Source of the DNA: Didymella arachidicola
Taxonomy: Eukaryota > Ascomycota > Dothideomycetes > Pleosporales > Didymellaceae
Reading direction: 5' to 3'
Assembly: GCA_016630955.3 (NCBI GenBank)
Contig: CM050001.1
Span: forward strand, 1,178,001-1,242,000
DNA length: 64,000 bases
Notes under the pieces: model-generated
What the model was told of the DNA's origin: nothing
Databases searched by the model: none
The model's input: only the letters and a program-made list of their open reading frames with translations
Position numbers and translations under genes: made by a program
In this document: piece by piece, positions 1 to 10,087 of the stretch
Layout of the letters: every line of letters begins with the position of its first letter
How positions within the stretch are numbered: the first letter of the stretch is position 1

Positions 1-1017
1 GGCGAGGTTCGGTTTCAAGTTGCTAACTCCTTTGGAACGCATTTGTAGGTATGATCTGTTCCAAAATTGCGGTGGAATGGAACCATCGCCCACGATTGGA
101 CGCGCGGTCTCACCGAAAAAGATGAAGATCAAAAGAGCGAAGACAGTACCCATGCAAAGGAGGAACCAAAAGACAGACCGCCATCCGAGGAATTTGACCA
201 GAAGCCCTCCAATCACCTAGTCACGGCCGAAGTTATGAACTGTGTCCTGAAATATCATGACTCTCGTATGAACGTACCGGACCTATAAATGGACCCAAGG
301 TCGACCCCAGTGTAGCATAGATGAGATATCTTCCTCTTTCTGCTCGCGTCGTTATATCGGCGGTCACGGCCTGAGCCAACGCAAACGTTCCGCTGCTGCC
401 CGTACTCTGCAAGCAGCGGAGGACAAGTAGAGTAGTAAAATCGTTTTGTAGGGCCAATCCGACATTGGCGACGAAGTATATGGCAAAGCATACCAAGAAC
501 ATAGGCCGGCGACCGTACGTGTCAGCGAAGGCGGCGGTGATGGTTGGAGCGACACCTTGGAAAATCTAACAAGTCAGCCCTTGAACAGCTATGCTCATTC
601 ACTTTCGATTTCTTCGCCAGCTCGATTATGTAGAACACGGACCTGGTACGAGCTCATCGTCAGATTAATCTTCGAAACCGAGACACCGAGATCCCGCGCT
701 ATTGAAGTAACAACGGGGTAGTACGTAGAGGTCGAAAATGGCGATATAGCCGCCGCGAAAGAAGCTACGACGAGAAATGACTTGATCTCTGTGTTCGACA
801 ATATTGTCCAAGTCGGCTGGCGTGTCGCTGGGTTTGCGCTGTCATCCTCTGGTATCATTGTCGCCTGAAGTTCTTCATTCGACTTCATGAAGTCCGCCAA
901 CGACTCGCTATCACGTCTCGAGACGTCATCTTCTTCGGTGGATAATTTTGTGGATGGCTTGATTGAAGCAGCCATTTCTGGTGAAGTCATTAGATCGTCT
1001 CGTCGTCTGCGATGCAT
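1..1017 (-). CDS. MFS transporter (DHA1/QDR-like), partial, three exons visible
   Basis: Encodes the first 293 residues of a major facilitator superfamily drug:H+ antiporter-type permease of the plasma membrane. The model is complement(1..216, 278..565, 643..1017). Introns at 217-277 and 566-642 have GT-AG ends on the minus strand, and all three exons are whole codons, so the frame is kept. After an acidic cytoplasmic N-terminus of about 75 residues the first membrane helix includes VVASFAAAISPFSTSTYYP. The second exon carries the loop FADTYGRRPMF, which matches the MFS motif A between helices 2 and 3 (family knowledge), and helices with TGSSGTFALAQAV and GPFIGP. Exon 3 continues VIGGLLVKFLGWRSVFW. 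The start at 1017 is the first ATG of the open frame. The 3' half lies beyond the left edge. The substrate cannot be told; the fungal DHA1 multidrug family is the best match. Confidence 0.88.
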
Positions 1018-2084
1018 TTCAACTACCTAGTTACTAGGGAATCTACTTCGATCGAGAAGAGAAAAGAACCGAGCCTAGGTAGACGTGAGGCCGGTATGAA
1101 TAGACCCTACCTGTTTCACTTCCGCCGAAGATGTTCCGAAGGATGCAGTTTTTCCCTTCGCCCTGGTACCCATATGAGTAGGGATGTGGGTCTGTATATA
1201 CAAATACAGTATATACAGTAATTTTCGGTGGTATATACACGGCGTTCTGTACATGACTGTACAGACAGGGGTGTGAAGAGTCGGCCCGATTCGAAGCGGG
1301 TTTTCTAGCTCCCCGTTCGCTGCCTGGTCAACCGAACGCGTTGACTGCTCCCACCACCACCACCAGTATACTGGTTGCCGTACAAGCTGTCGCGATCAAT
1401 TTTTTTGTTTTCTGTCGATATGAGCTATAAACGAGCTCGCCCCGCATTAGAAGCTGGTGTATGTATTCAGAATTCTCGGGTTGGTGAGGCTGAAAACACC
1501 GCAATTGCTAGCTACTTTGCGGAACATAAGGTGGAAACAGCCTTAGACGATGACGCTAGTGAGAATGAGCTGGTTTCACATGAGATGAGGGTGCTGGTGA
1601 CGACTAGAACGAGCACATCTTCCCGATTAGGTATAGTTGTATATACTGTACACGGTGTAGATTACCATACACATTTGTATATACAGTATACACACATAGC
1701 TACACATGAGCATAAGCACCGACGTTGGTATTGCTCTCTTCCACGGCGATACACCCCCGAATCAGTGGTAGCCTGGTGAGTGCGTGGCCCGCAGCGCCCG
1801 GGAACCCGTCACACATCCTACAATCCTGCTGTTCTATCAATCGTGTACATGCACAGACGCGCAATGACGTGTTGTCTAGTAATCCTATAATCCTCCAATG
1901 CAAGTGACATGCTGCGAGAGGGAAGAAGTTACGACTGCTTGTTTTCCTGCAACTACACGATCCAGTAGTCGCACGTACTTCGATCTGAAAGTGTTCTCCC
2001 GCAAGCTAATCTAAGTTTGGTACGAAAAAGCGCGCGCCGAAATCAGGTCCAACTTCGGCCTCCAGCTTACCTAGATATGCACTA
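1018..2084. other. Intergenic region, no supported gene
   Basis: This is the divergent upstream side of the transporter gene. It holds two clusters of TATATAC/GTATATA palindromic runs (about 1190-1265 and 1629-1699). An open frame at 1375-1779 on the plus strand has no recognisable motif and opens into those AT-rich repeats. I see no rRNA, tRNA or other gene that can be defended. Confidence 0.5.
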
Positions 2085-2377
2085 ACGTCCATACTAGGTT
2101 CGTAGGCCACCGCCTCTCGTAGGTTCCTTTTGCCAAGACCCCACCAAAATTCCCTTCCCCCCTTATGCCTCCCCAACAACTATAGTTTAACGCGTTAAAA
2201 GAGCTTTAGATATAGCTTACGCTTAAGCTCTTAAATAAGACGCGAAGCTCTTAGAGTAACACGCTGCAGCTATCTATTATATACTCTTAGGTATACTAGC
2301 CTAATAACGCGCTAAAAGGCTCTTAATAGTTAATTCTATAACGTCTATACTAGTCTTATAGAACGCCTACTCTAGTA

Positions 2378-4241
2378 ACGTACATGTACAACGAGCGGAC
2401 CGGTCAACGAGCGGGCCACTTTTGCCAAGACCACACCAAAACTCCCCCTATTATGGCCCAAAACACTACAAACTGGCGCTGCATAAGGCAAAACAAGCTG
2501 TAATATTACTAAGAGACCTCTTCTACAGCATTCTTGCACGTTCGCGCGTTGTGCCCACTCTCTCCGCACCGTCCACAGCGTCGTTGGGATGGTTCACCTC
2601 CTTCAGCCCGAACCTGCTTCTTTGCCTTCTTACCATCACTACGCGCGCTAAACTCCTGCAGAGCAGCTATCCGCTGGCCCTCTTCAACCGCAAGGCTTCC
2701 CTTAGCTTGAATACGCTTTCTTTTGTGCGATTTACGTCGCGTGGCGGCCTTATTAGCCGCTCGAAGCTCAGTAATCTCCTGTTGTGCCAAAACCAGCTTG
2801 TGCGCAATAATTGCTGCCCCCTTTGAGACCTTCTCAAACGCTTCAACTATAGAGGTTGGTGAGCTATTAACATGCGTCTGAATCCTCTTCTTCACAAGCG
2901 TTGATTGCGACCCAAATTCCAGGGTATTGCTTGGGGTTTGCGACTGCCAGAGCGGGCTGTTTTGGGGGAGTGGTGGCGATGGGGTGCGCAGCTTCACATC
3001 CAGGGCCAATATGACGCGATCTGGGGCAAAGGGAGCCAATCCGGCCCCTCGGAACCCTCCTTGAATGTTGCTAGGGGTAATAGCTTTCTTGTGAGCCGCT
3101 ACAAAGCATGGGAGGAACTCCTGCTTTGTAATGTGGTTGATCCGGTTGCGCATAAGCTCATTAACCTCAACCCCGTACGCCTTCTTCAGAGGGCCAAAAC
3201 AACCCACATCAAGTGGCTGAAGGAGGTGCGATGAGTGCGGAGGCATGCATAGGATCACAATCTTCTGATCCTTGCAGTATTGCGTGAATTCTGGAGTGTT
3301 GTGGCTCCCATGACCGTCAATAATCAGCAACCGGTGGCTGCCAACAGTGCGCGCCTTTGTATACCTGTCAAAGTGCTTCAACCAGTCAAAACCAAGCTCA
3401 TTGGTAGTCCAGCCGTTCTCAGAGATGGCAATACTCCAATCTTGGGGCAGGTTGTTGTCCTTGTACCAGCTGGACTGGTGTTGGCGGGCTTTGAAGATGA
3501 TGTAGGGTGGAATAGCCCATCCTGTGGCATTAATGCCCTCAATGACTGTTACCCACTCCCGGTTGCCTGGCTGGACCTGCTTTGCTCGTCCTAGTTTCTC
3601 TGCATCTGTTACAACAACTCCGGTGGATATCTGGCCCATCATGAAGCCTGTCTCGTCAAAGTTGTACGTGTCGTTGTCCTGGATGCCATACTTGACTTTG
3701 GTAGTAGCTACAAGGTTGAACCAGCCCTGTATAACCTCAGGGTCCTCGCAGAGGGCTCGCTTGTAGTCATACTTGCGATTAAAAACTGTTTTGAGCTCCT
3801 CCTGACGCGAAACAAACCTGCTGGCCCACCTTGGGCCAACAGGGGCCAAACTGCGCTCTTTCAGCAGAGAATTGGCCATATCAGCCACAAATTCAAGCCG
3901 GGGGGACTCTCCTCGCGTAACCAGCTCAAGTATGCGCATAACAATCACCTGCTCCTCAGCGCTGGTTAGATTCCGTAAGTTGGCCATAATATTAACGCGT
4001 GAAGGTCGTCCAGCGCGTCGTTGGTGTAGTGTAGTTCGAGAGACGCTGTAGATAGCTGCAGCGCGTCGCTCTGAGAGATTCGCGTCTTGTTTGAGAGCTT
4101 GGAGCGCAAGCTGTATCTGACGCTCGTTTGACGCGTTAAACTGTACTTGTTGTGGAGGCATTAGTGTAGGGAGGGAGTTTTGGTGTGGTCTTGGCAAAAG
4201 TGGCCCGCTCGTTGACCGGTCCGCTCGTTGTACATGTACGT
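2378..4241 (-). mobile_element. Fot1/pogo-family DNA transposon, intact (element A)
   Basis: 1864 bp, bounded by a TA target duplication (2376-2377, 4242-4243) and by 69-bp terminal inverted repeats that look perfect by eye. Each repeat holds two tandem copies of ACGAGCGG(A/G)CC and then the inner motif TTTTGCCAAGACCACACC. It contains one uninterrupted transposase gene on the minus strand. Pogo/Fot1 elements (Tc1-mariner superfamily) move by cut-and-paste into TA. Intact ends and frame suggest it is young and potentially active. Confidence 0.95.
2509..4161 (-). CDS. Fot1-like DDE transposase with C-terminal zinc knuckle (element A)
   Basis: Nuclear cut-and-paste transposase. The N-terminal helix-turn-helix pair (residues about 15-125, with LSERRAAAIYSVSRTTL) is the Psq/CENP-B type that binds the terminal repeats. 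The catalytic core carries YNFDETGF, LLIIDGHGSH and LQPLDVGCF, giving the three acidic residues of the DDD pogo family (about D169, D282, D318 from this start). The C-terminus has a short coiled-coil-like segment, a basic KSHKRKRIQ stretch and a CCHC knuckle CGRCGESGHNARTC. An in-frame ATG at 4197 lies inside the terminal repeat. I chose the next ATG at 4161 because it aligns with the starts of the sister elements. About 550 residues, normal for Fot1; no stop or frameshift seen. Confidence 0.93.
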   Translation of the reverse strand: MPPQQVQFNASNERQIQLALQALKQDANLSERRAAAIYSVSRTTLHQRRAGRPSRVNIMANLRNLTSAEEQVIVMRILELVTRGESPRLEFVADMANSLLKERSLAPVGPRWASRFVSRQEELKTVFNRKYDYKRALCEDPEVIQGWFNLVATTKVKYGIQDNDTYNFDETGFMMGQISTGVVVTDAEKLGRAKQVQPGNREWVTVIEGINATGWAIPPYIIFKARQHQSSWYKDNNLPQDWSIAISENGWTTNELGFDWLKHFDRYTKARTVGSHRLLIIDGHGSHNTPEFTQYCKDQKIVILCMPPHSSHLLQPLDVGCFGPLKKAYGVEVNELMRNRINHITKQEFLPCFVAAHKKAITPSNIQGGFRGAGLAPFAPDRVILALDVKLRTPSPPLPQNSPLWQSQTPSNTLEFGSQSTLVKKRIQTHVNSSPTSIVEAFEKVSKGAAIIAHKLVLAQQEITELRAANKAATRRKSHKRKRIQAKGSLAVEEGQRIAALQEFSARSDGKKAKKQVRAEGGEPSQRRCGRCGESGHNARTCKNAVEEVS

Positions 4242-6101
4242 TAGAAGGCTTTTGCTAAGACTATACTAAAATACTATTACTATCTTAATACCTCTCTAAC
4301 AACGCTAAATAAACGCGTTAAATAAGTGTTAGATATAGCTTACGCTCTTAGCTCTTAAATAAGACGCAAATCTCTCCTTGCAACGCGCTGCAGCTATCTA
4401 TAACGTATAATAAAGCACCCTAAGCTAATAACACGCTAGACAGCCCTTAAGAGCTAATTCTATGCCTAGCTAACAGTATCTAGATAAGCGTAAGAAGGAA
4501 GTAGTTATTAATTACATTCTTTACCTTATATAGCAAGGAGCACTACCTTACTTATTAGATATAGCTAATATAGCTAATATACTATAAGAAGAGTGTAGAA
4601 TAGCCTCTATTAGGTAGAACTAGCCTAATAACTTTATTAAGCGTTAACTAAGGCTTAAAGTAAAGTTTAACTATAAGTATAACTATAAAAGAGCTCTTTA
4701 TAAGAATTCTAAGATAATATAAAGCTAGTAGTTTAACCTTATAGCTTATAGTAAAGCTAAGTATAGTATTATAAATAAAGATATATATAACTTTAATAAG
4801 ACTAGCTTTATAATAGGTTAGATTACCTCTAGAGTAGTAGTTATAGATATAAAGAAGCTAGGATAAGTAAAGTAGGTCTAGCTAGGTAGTAAAGAGTAGG
4901 CTATATTAATTTTAGGCGTAAATACTATAGGCTAGGCTATCCTACCCTTTATTATCCTTAAAGGTAAAGATTACTAGACTAGATAGACTAAGAATAAAGA
5001 TCTACCCTAAGACTAGGTAATTAGAGTCTCTAAGAATAGCTAGATTAATAATAGGCTTAGTCTTAACTAGTTAAAGTACTTTAATAGGTATACTAAAGAG
5101 TATACCTATAGAACCTACTATTAACTACTTATAGATAGCTATAAGAGCTACTAGGTAGTAGTATTTACCTAATACTATAAAGAGAATAAGATTATTACTC
5201 TTATAATACCTATATACTTATTATACCTCTTATAGCTACTTAATATAAGTTATTTTACCTCTTTAAAATAGGAGTATAGATATTAGGTTAATAGGCTCTT
5301 ATATAACTATATTAACTATATAAATAAGTAGGTGTTTCTAGTATACCTTAAAGCTATATATAATATAACTATTACCTCTAGTAATATCTAGGGAGGGTTC
5401 TAAGGCGCTAGACTAGTCCTTTTTAACCTAGAATAGGTTATATTAACTCTTAATATAAAGCTGCGCACTCTATTACTACTACTCCCTACTAATAATAAGC
5501 TCTAGTAGTTCTAAACCTCTAAATACCTACTTAAATTTTAGTTATAATTAACTCTTATTTAAGATAAGTATAAAAGGTAGTAGGGTAGCTTACTAAGTTT
5601 AGTATATAGCGCGCTAGAGTACTATATAAAGAGGGGAGTAAAGGTAGCACACTAGCTTATATTAATAAGAAAGGAATATAATAAGCTTTAAGAGGCTCTA
5701 GTAGCTGTAATAGGGTATAAATTATATAAAAGAAAGAAGATCTAGTTAGAAGAGAGTATATTAATTAGAGAGGTATAGTAATTAACTCCTTTAAAAGAGT
5801 TTAGCGTGCGTAGTAATAGTAAGAAGCTAAAAAAGCAGGTGCGCTAAAGAAGGTAAACTATCCTAATAATATTATAGAAGGTGTAGAGAGATAGGGTGTA
5901 ACGCGCAAACCTATTAGAATAATATAGAAATAGTCTCTAATTAATATTATAGGTTACTTTACTCTATATAGGCCTAGAGTAGGCTAATATAGGCTAAAGT
6001 AGAGTGTAATAGAAGAGAGTCTTAGTAAAAGGGTTCTACTAGAGTAGGTGTTCTATAAGACTAGTATAGATATTACCTAGCTAATAGTATCTAGATAAGT
6101 A

Positions 6102-7966
6102 ACGTACCTCACGGGTAAGTGGGCCACCCTGTCTAGTGGGCCACTTTTGCCAAGACCACACCAAACTTCACATTAAATTGTAGTATAGTAACAGCACCTC
6201 GCGTATGGGGGTTCTGAGGAAGACGTCCTGGCAAGGTCCATGGTAGATAAGTGTTATTTACACGTTCGCGCGTTGTGCCCTGTCTCTCCGCACGTTCCAC
6301 ACCGTCGTTGGGATAGTTCACCTCCTTCAGCGCGCATCCTCTTCTTTGGCTTCTTACCATCACCACGCACGCCAAACTCCTTTAGAGCAGTTAAACGCTG
6401 TGCCTCTTCAACTGTTATGTTCCCTCCTGTTTGAATTCGCTTCCTTTTATGTGATTTGCGCTCTGTTGCAGCTGCTAGAGCCTCTCGAAGCTCATCACGT
6501 TCCTTTCTCATCAACGCAAGCTGGTGCGCTACCTTTGCTCCCCCCTTTGCATAGTGCTCTAGCGCGCTATACACTGAATTTGGTGAGCTGCCCTGCTGCC
6601 TCTTATACTTGTCTCGAATTAGAGTTGATTGCGACTGAAATTCAAGCAGGTTTTTGGGGGTTTGGGACTGCCAGGGCTCGTTGTTGGTAGGTAGTTGGGG
6701 TGATGGAGTCCGCAGCCTCACATTGAGGGTTGATATGACCCGTTCTGGGTCAAAGGGGACCAATCCAGCGCCTCGGAACCCTCCCTGGATGTTGCTAGGG
6801 GTGATAGTCGCGTTATATGCTGCTCTTAAGCATACTAGGAACGACTGCTTGTCTATGTGGTTGATCCGGTTGCGCGAGAGCTTGTTGACCTGATGCCCGT
6901 ACTCCCGCTTCAAAGGGGCAAAACAACCCACATCAAGCAGCTGCAAGAGGTGCGATGAGTGCGCAGGCATTGTAAGAGTTACAATCTTGTTCTCTTTGCA
7001 GTATTGGGTGAATGCTGCGGCCTGGTGGCTCTCATGGCCGTCTATAAGTAGCAAACGGTGGGTCCCATAGGTACGCTCCTTAGTATGCCTGTTAAAGTGC
7101 TTCAACCAGTCAAGACCAAGCTCGTTGTTGGTCCAGCCGTTCTCAGAGACCCCAATTACCCAGTCCTGGGGCAGATCTTTGTCCTTAGACCAGTTGGTGG
7201 TGTGGGTTTTGGCTTTAAGGATAATAAAGGGTGGAATAGCCCACCCTGCAGCATTTACGCCTAAGATTAACGTAGCCCACTCCTTATTGCCTGGCTGTAT
7301 CTGCTTTGCTCGTCCTCGGTTCTCTACGTCTGCAACCACTGCTCCAGGGGTAATCTGACCCATTGCAAAGCCAGTCTCGTCAAAGTTGTACGTGTCTTCG
7401 TCCACAATGCCGTACTTAGCTTTGACATTAGCTACTAGGCTGAACCAGCCCTGTATTATCTCAGGATCCTCGCAGAGGGCTCTCTTGTAGTCATACTTGC
7501 GACTAAACTTTACTTTTAGCCTTGGTTGACGCTTTACAAACGTACTGGGCCAATTTCGGCCAACAGGGGCCATTCCACGCTCTTGTCGCAGCAAATTGGC
7601 CATATCAGCCACATCTGACAAGCGAGGGGGTTCTCCTCGCTGTATAAGGTAAAGAACGTGATCAACAATCGCCTCCTCTGCGTGCTCATCCAGATACCGT
7701 CGGCTAGGCATAGAATCAACTCTTGAGGGCTGTCCAGCGCGTCGTTGGGCTAGTGTAGTTCGGGGCACGTTGAAGATAGCTGCAACGCGTCGCAGGGAGA
7801 GATTCGCATCCTGTTTGATAGCTTGAAGTGCAAGCTGTATCCGAGCTTCTTTTAACGCGTCTGATTGACCTTGTTGTTGAGGCATTAGTGTAGGGAGAGA
7901 GTTTTGGTGTGGTCTTGGCAAAAGTGGCCCACTAGACAGGGTGGCCCACTTACCCGTGAGGTACGT
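6102..7966 (-). mobile_element. Fot1/pogo-family DNA transposon, intact (element B)
   Basis: 1865 bp with a TA duplication (6100-6101, 7967-7968) and 64-bp terminal inverted repeats. The repeats contain AGTGGGCCAC twice, then the same inner TTTTGCCAAGACCACACC motif as element A. It lies in the outer RIP relic just to the right of the second relic. The transposase frame is open on the minus strand. Confidence 0.94.
6254..7885 (-). CDS. Fot1-like DDE transposase with zinc knuckle (element B)
   Basis: A sister of the element A enzyme, clearly similar along its whole length but diverged. Order: helix-turn-helix DNA-binding region (LSLRRVAAIFNVPRTTL), catalytic YNFDETGF, LLLIDGHESH and LLQLLDVGCF, then a basic region and the knuckle CGTCGETGHNARTC at the very end. 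The third catalytic block reads QLLD where relatives read QPLD; the aspartate itself is kept. The chosen start at 7885 matches the sister genes; an in-frame ATG at 7921 lies in the terminal repeat. No stops, so it may be functional. Confidence 0.92.
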   Translation of the reverse strand: MPQQQGQSDALKEARIQLALQAIKQDANLSLRRVAAIFNVPRTTLAQRRAGQPSRVDSMPSRRYLDEHAEEAIVDHVLYLIQRGEPPRLSDVADMANLLRQERGMAPVGRNWPSTFVKRQPRLKVKFSRKYDYKRALCEDPEIIQGWFSLVANVKAKYGIVDEDTYNFDETGFAMGQITPGAVVADVENRGRAKQIQPGNKEWATLILGVNAAGWAIPPFIILKAKTHTTNWSKDKDLPQDWVIGVSENGWTNNELGLDWLKHFNRHTKERTYGTHRLLLIDGHESHQAAAFTQYCKENKIVTLTMPAHSSHLLQLLDVGCFAPLKREYGHQVNKLSRNRINHIDKQSFLVCLRAAYNATITPSNIQGGFRGAGLVPFDPERVISTLNVRLRTPSPQLPTNNEPWQSQTPKNLLEFQSQSTLIRDKYKRQQGSSPNSVYSALEHYAKGGAKVAHQLALMRKERDELREALAAATERKSHKRKRIQTGGNITVEEAQRLTALKEFGVRGDGKKPKKRMRAEGGELSQRRCGTCGETGHNARTCK

Positions 7967-7968
7967 TA

Positions 7969-8235
7969 TAGTTATAGAAAAAGAAATATATTTTATAAGT
8001 ATATACTCTACCTAAGTATACTATTATAAACCTAAGATAAAGTATAATAGAAGATAAGGAAGAGAAGAATTAATAATACTTAAAGATAACCTAAAGGTTA
8101 TTAAGAAAGTTAGCACGCAGGACTAATAATAATAAGACTTTTTAGTTTCTAAAGTCTTAGTAGAACGCTACTATAGAATAAGTTATGTGTTATTCTAGAG
8201 AATCCTATAATATTCTAAGATATATTAATTTAGTA
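7969..8235. other. AT-rich RIP-type spacer between transposons
   Basis: Strongly TA-rich DNA without open frames, similar in composition to the neighbouring relics. No family could be assigned. It continues through the 16-bp spacer 10072-10087 and into 11943-12530. Confidence 0.6.
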
Positions 8236-8237
8236 TA

Positions 8238-10071
8238 ACGCCAACCACCACCGGATGGCGCACCCCACCGGAATAGCGCACCCTGTAGCAAATTTATCTT
8301 TACACCTCAATATTTCAGCACCACAACAAGAAATTTAAACGTACAATAGCTTAAATTAATCCTCTATCTCTATTACATCTTGCTGGCAAGTGCGCTTATT
8401 ATGCCCTATCCTGCCGCATGTTGTACAGCACCGTTTAACTTTACTACTGCTACCTACCTGCGCACCTTCTCCCTTAGTCTCAGCCTTAGCGTCTTTCTCC
8501 TTTAGTATTTCCTCTGCCTCTGCCTGCGAGAGAGTCCCGCCTTCCTGAATCCGCTTCTTTTTACGCCTCTTACGCTCAGAAGCAGCCTTGTTTGCCTGTT
8601 CAAGCTGGGCTATCCTTGCCTCAAGTAGCGTGTGCGAATAGTCCCTCTTTGCAGACCCCCTTTTAACCTGTAGGACCATCTCAATAATTGAGTCAGGAGA
8701 GGAACTCCTATGTTCTCTTATCCTCTTAATAATAAGAGTTGTTTGGCTATCAATTTCAATCGCGTTGGTTGGTGTTTTAGGTTGCCAGTTGGTAGGCCCA
8801 GGCAGAGGCGGTGTTGGCGTACGAGGCTTAACTTCAAGCCTTGACAGCACCGCCTCTGGGTCAAGTGGGACCAAGCCAGTTGCTCTAAAGCTTGATAAGA
8901 TGTTGCTCTTTGAGATTGCCTTGTTGTATACTGGTTGAAACGTTGCTAAGAAGGCCTTTTTGTCCACGTGGGTAATGTAACTGTCTGCCAAGCTTTTGAT
9001 CTCCTTCTTGTACGCCTGCTTCAGCGGGGCAAAGCACCCAACGTCAAGTGGCTGCAGGATGTGAGAGGCGTGCGGAGGCATACAGAGGGCAATAATCTTG
9101 CTTTCCTCGCAGAGATTCTGGAATTCGAGCGACTTGTGACTCTCGTGGCCATCGATAATCAGCAGCCGATGGCTACCTACAGTAGCAGCCTCTGTGTGCT
9201 GGATAAAGTGCTTTAGCCAGGCAAGGCCAAGCTCATTAGTAGTCCAGCCATTCTTGCTAACCCCAATCCTCCAATCTTTTGGGTTGTTAACGTACCAGGC
9301 CTTGTCGTGGTGCTTTGCTTTGAGGATGAAGAAGGGTGGGACAGACCAGCCCATCGCGTTGATACAAGCAATCAAAGTTATCCACTCACGATCGCCAGGC
9401 TGAAGGCTGAGTGGTGCACGACGTCTCTCAGACGCAGTCACTACCTTAACTGACCCTCCAACGCCTATCTGGAAGCCAGTCTCGTCAAAGTTGTAGGTAT
9501 CTTGGTCCAGGATGCCGTACTTGGCTTTAACGTTGCGTATAAGGTCGAACCAGGGACTGATAATTGCTGTATCGCTGCACAGAACTCTCCGGTAATCTCT
9601 CAGTCTAGAAACCTGAGACCTAACCTCAGGTTTCCGCTGGATAAACCTGTAGGTCCAGTTTTCTCCAACCTTGCCCCCATCGCGAGCAGCCAACAGTTGA
9701 TCAGCCATCTCTCGCACATAAGTAAGCGTAGGAGCAAATCCTCGCGCGTCAAGCTTTCTTATATGTTGAACAAGCACCTCCTCTTCTTGCTTTGTAAGCC
9801 GAGAGCAATTGGGGTAGATAACGCGTTGAGAAGCTGGTTTGGCGCGTTGCCTTCGAAGAGTACTTTCAGGCACGTTGTAGACAGCAGCAGCGCGTCGCTG
9901 GCTTAGGTTCGCATTAGAATTAATAGCTCTAATAGCAAGCTTAATTCTATCTTCACGAGAAAGTAATTCAAGATCAATTTGTTGCGACATCGTTGGTGGT
10001 GGTCAAAAGAGGTGTGGTCTTGGCAAGGTGCGCCATTCCGGTGGGGTGCGCCATCCGGTGGTAGTTGGCGT
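8238..10071 (-). mobile_element. Fot1/pogo-family DNA transposon, intact (element C)
   Basis: 1834 bp with a TA duplication (8236-8237, 10072-10073). The inverted repeats are about 49 bp and imperfect (three mismatches). Each contains a tandem pair of the module ACCGGA(A)TGGCGCACC. The inner motif TTGCCAAGACCACACC is present only at the right end. Confidence 0.92.
8356..9990 (-). CDS. Fot1-like DDE transposase with zinc knuckle (element C)
   Basis: 544 residues. The helix-turn-helix region includes LSQRRAAAVYNVPESTL; the catalytic blocks are YNFDETGF, LLIIDGHESH and LQPLDVGCF; a basic ERKRRKKKRIQ segment is followed by the knuckle CTTCGRIGHNKRTC near the C-terminus. The start at 9990 is the first ATG and lies inside the right repeat boundary, where starts fall in this family. 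The frame is uninterrupted. It is more diverged from A and B than they are from each other. Confidence 0.92.
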   Translation of the reverse strand: MSQQIDLELLSREDRIKLAIRAINSNANLSQRRAAAVYNVPESTLRRQRAKPASQRVIYPNCSRLTKQEEEVLVQHIRKLDARGFAPTLTYVREMADQLLAARDGGKVGENWTYRFIQRKPEVRSQVSRLRDYRRVLCSDTAIISPWFDLIRNVKAKYGILDQDTYNFDETGFQIGVGGSVKVVTASERRRAPLSLQPGDREWITLIACINAMGWSVPPFFILKAKHHDKAWYVNNPKDWRIGVSKNGWTTNELGLAWLKHFIQHTEAATVGSHRLLIIDGHESHKSLEFQNLCEESKIIALCMPPHASHILQPLDVGCFAPLKQAYKKEIKSLADSYITHVDKKAFLATFQPVYNKAISKSNILSSFRATGLVPLDPEAVLSRLEVKPRTPTPPLPGPTNWQPKTPTNAIEIDSQTTLIIKRIREHRSSSPDSIIEMVLQVKRGSAKRDYSHTLLEARIAQLEQANKAASERKRRKKKRIQEGGTLSQAEAEEILKEKDAKAETKGEGAQVGSSSKVKRCCTTCGRIGHNKRTCQQDVIEIED

Positions 10072-10087
10072 TATAAGAATATCTTTA

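Larger units (their letters stand above)
2341..6073 (+). mobile_element. RIP-degraded full-length Fot1-like element, interrupted by an intact element
   Basis: Flanked by TA (2339-2340 and 6074-6075). The left end ACGTCTATACTAGTC is mirrored at the right end around 6036-6073, where the terminal ACGT has become ATAT. The intact element 2378-4241 sits in the left inverted repeat: removing it and one TA gives ...CTCTAG-TA-GAAGG..., which matches the mirror-image right repeat. Without that insertion the relic is about 1867 bp, the same size as its intact relatives. The plus strand of 4286-5950 can be aligned by eye with the Fot1 transposase (YNFDETGF region near 4785, GGFRGAGL region near 5392), but with TAG/TAA at many Trp and Gln codons and CpG depletion. 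This is the expected signature of RIP. Non-functional. Confidence 0.82.
2085..6101 (+). mobile_element. Outer Fot1-like relic (RIP-degraded, partial, split by later insertions)
   Basis: The oldest layer of the nest. It starts after a TA at 2083-2084 with ACGTCCATACTAGG, an end typical of the elements here, and reaches the inner motif CTTTTGCCAAGACC and a start-like ATGCCTCCCCAACAAC near 2164. From there it is heavily transition-mutated. It runs to 2340, is interrupted by the second relic (2341-6073), resumes at 6074-6101 with CCTAGCTAATAGTATCTAG, and stops at the 6102-7966 element. The two flanks join to match the corresponding interior of the second relic (about 4440-4485) and of the intact copy at 6102-7966. 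The transposase would have read on the plus strand. I found no right end, so it is partial. Confidence 0.65.

Noticed and set aside
1277..1352. Possible tRNA gene on the minus strand (CTTCGAAT loop between CCCG and CGGG)
   Set aside because: The arms do not form a consistent cloverleaf: the acceptor stem does not pair and no anticodon arm of normal length is visible.
2905..3766. Plus-strand open frames inside the element A transposase
   Set aside because: They are antisense shadows of the transposase; the minus frame has all catalytic motifs. The same applies in elements B-E.
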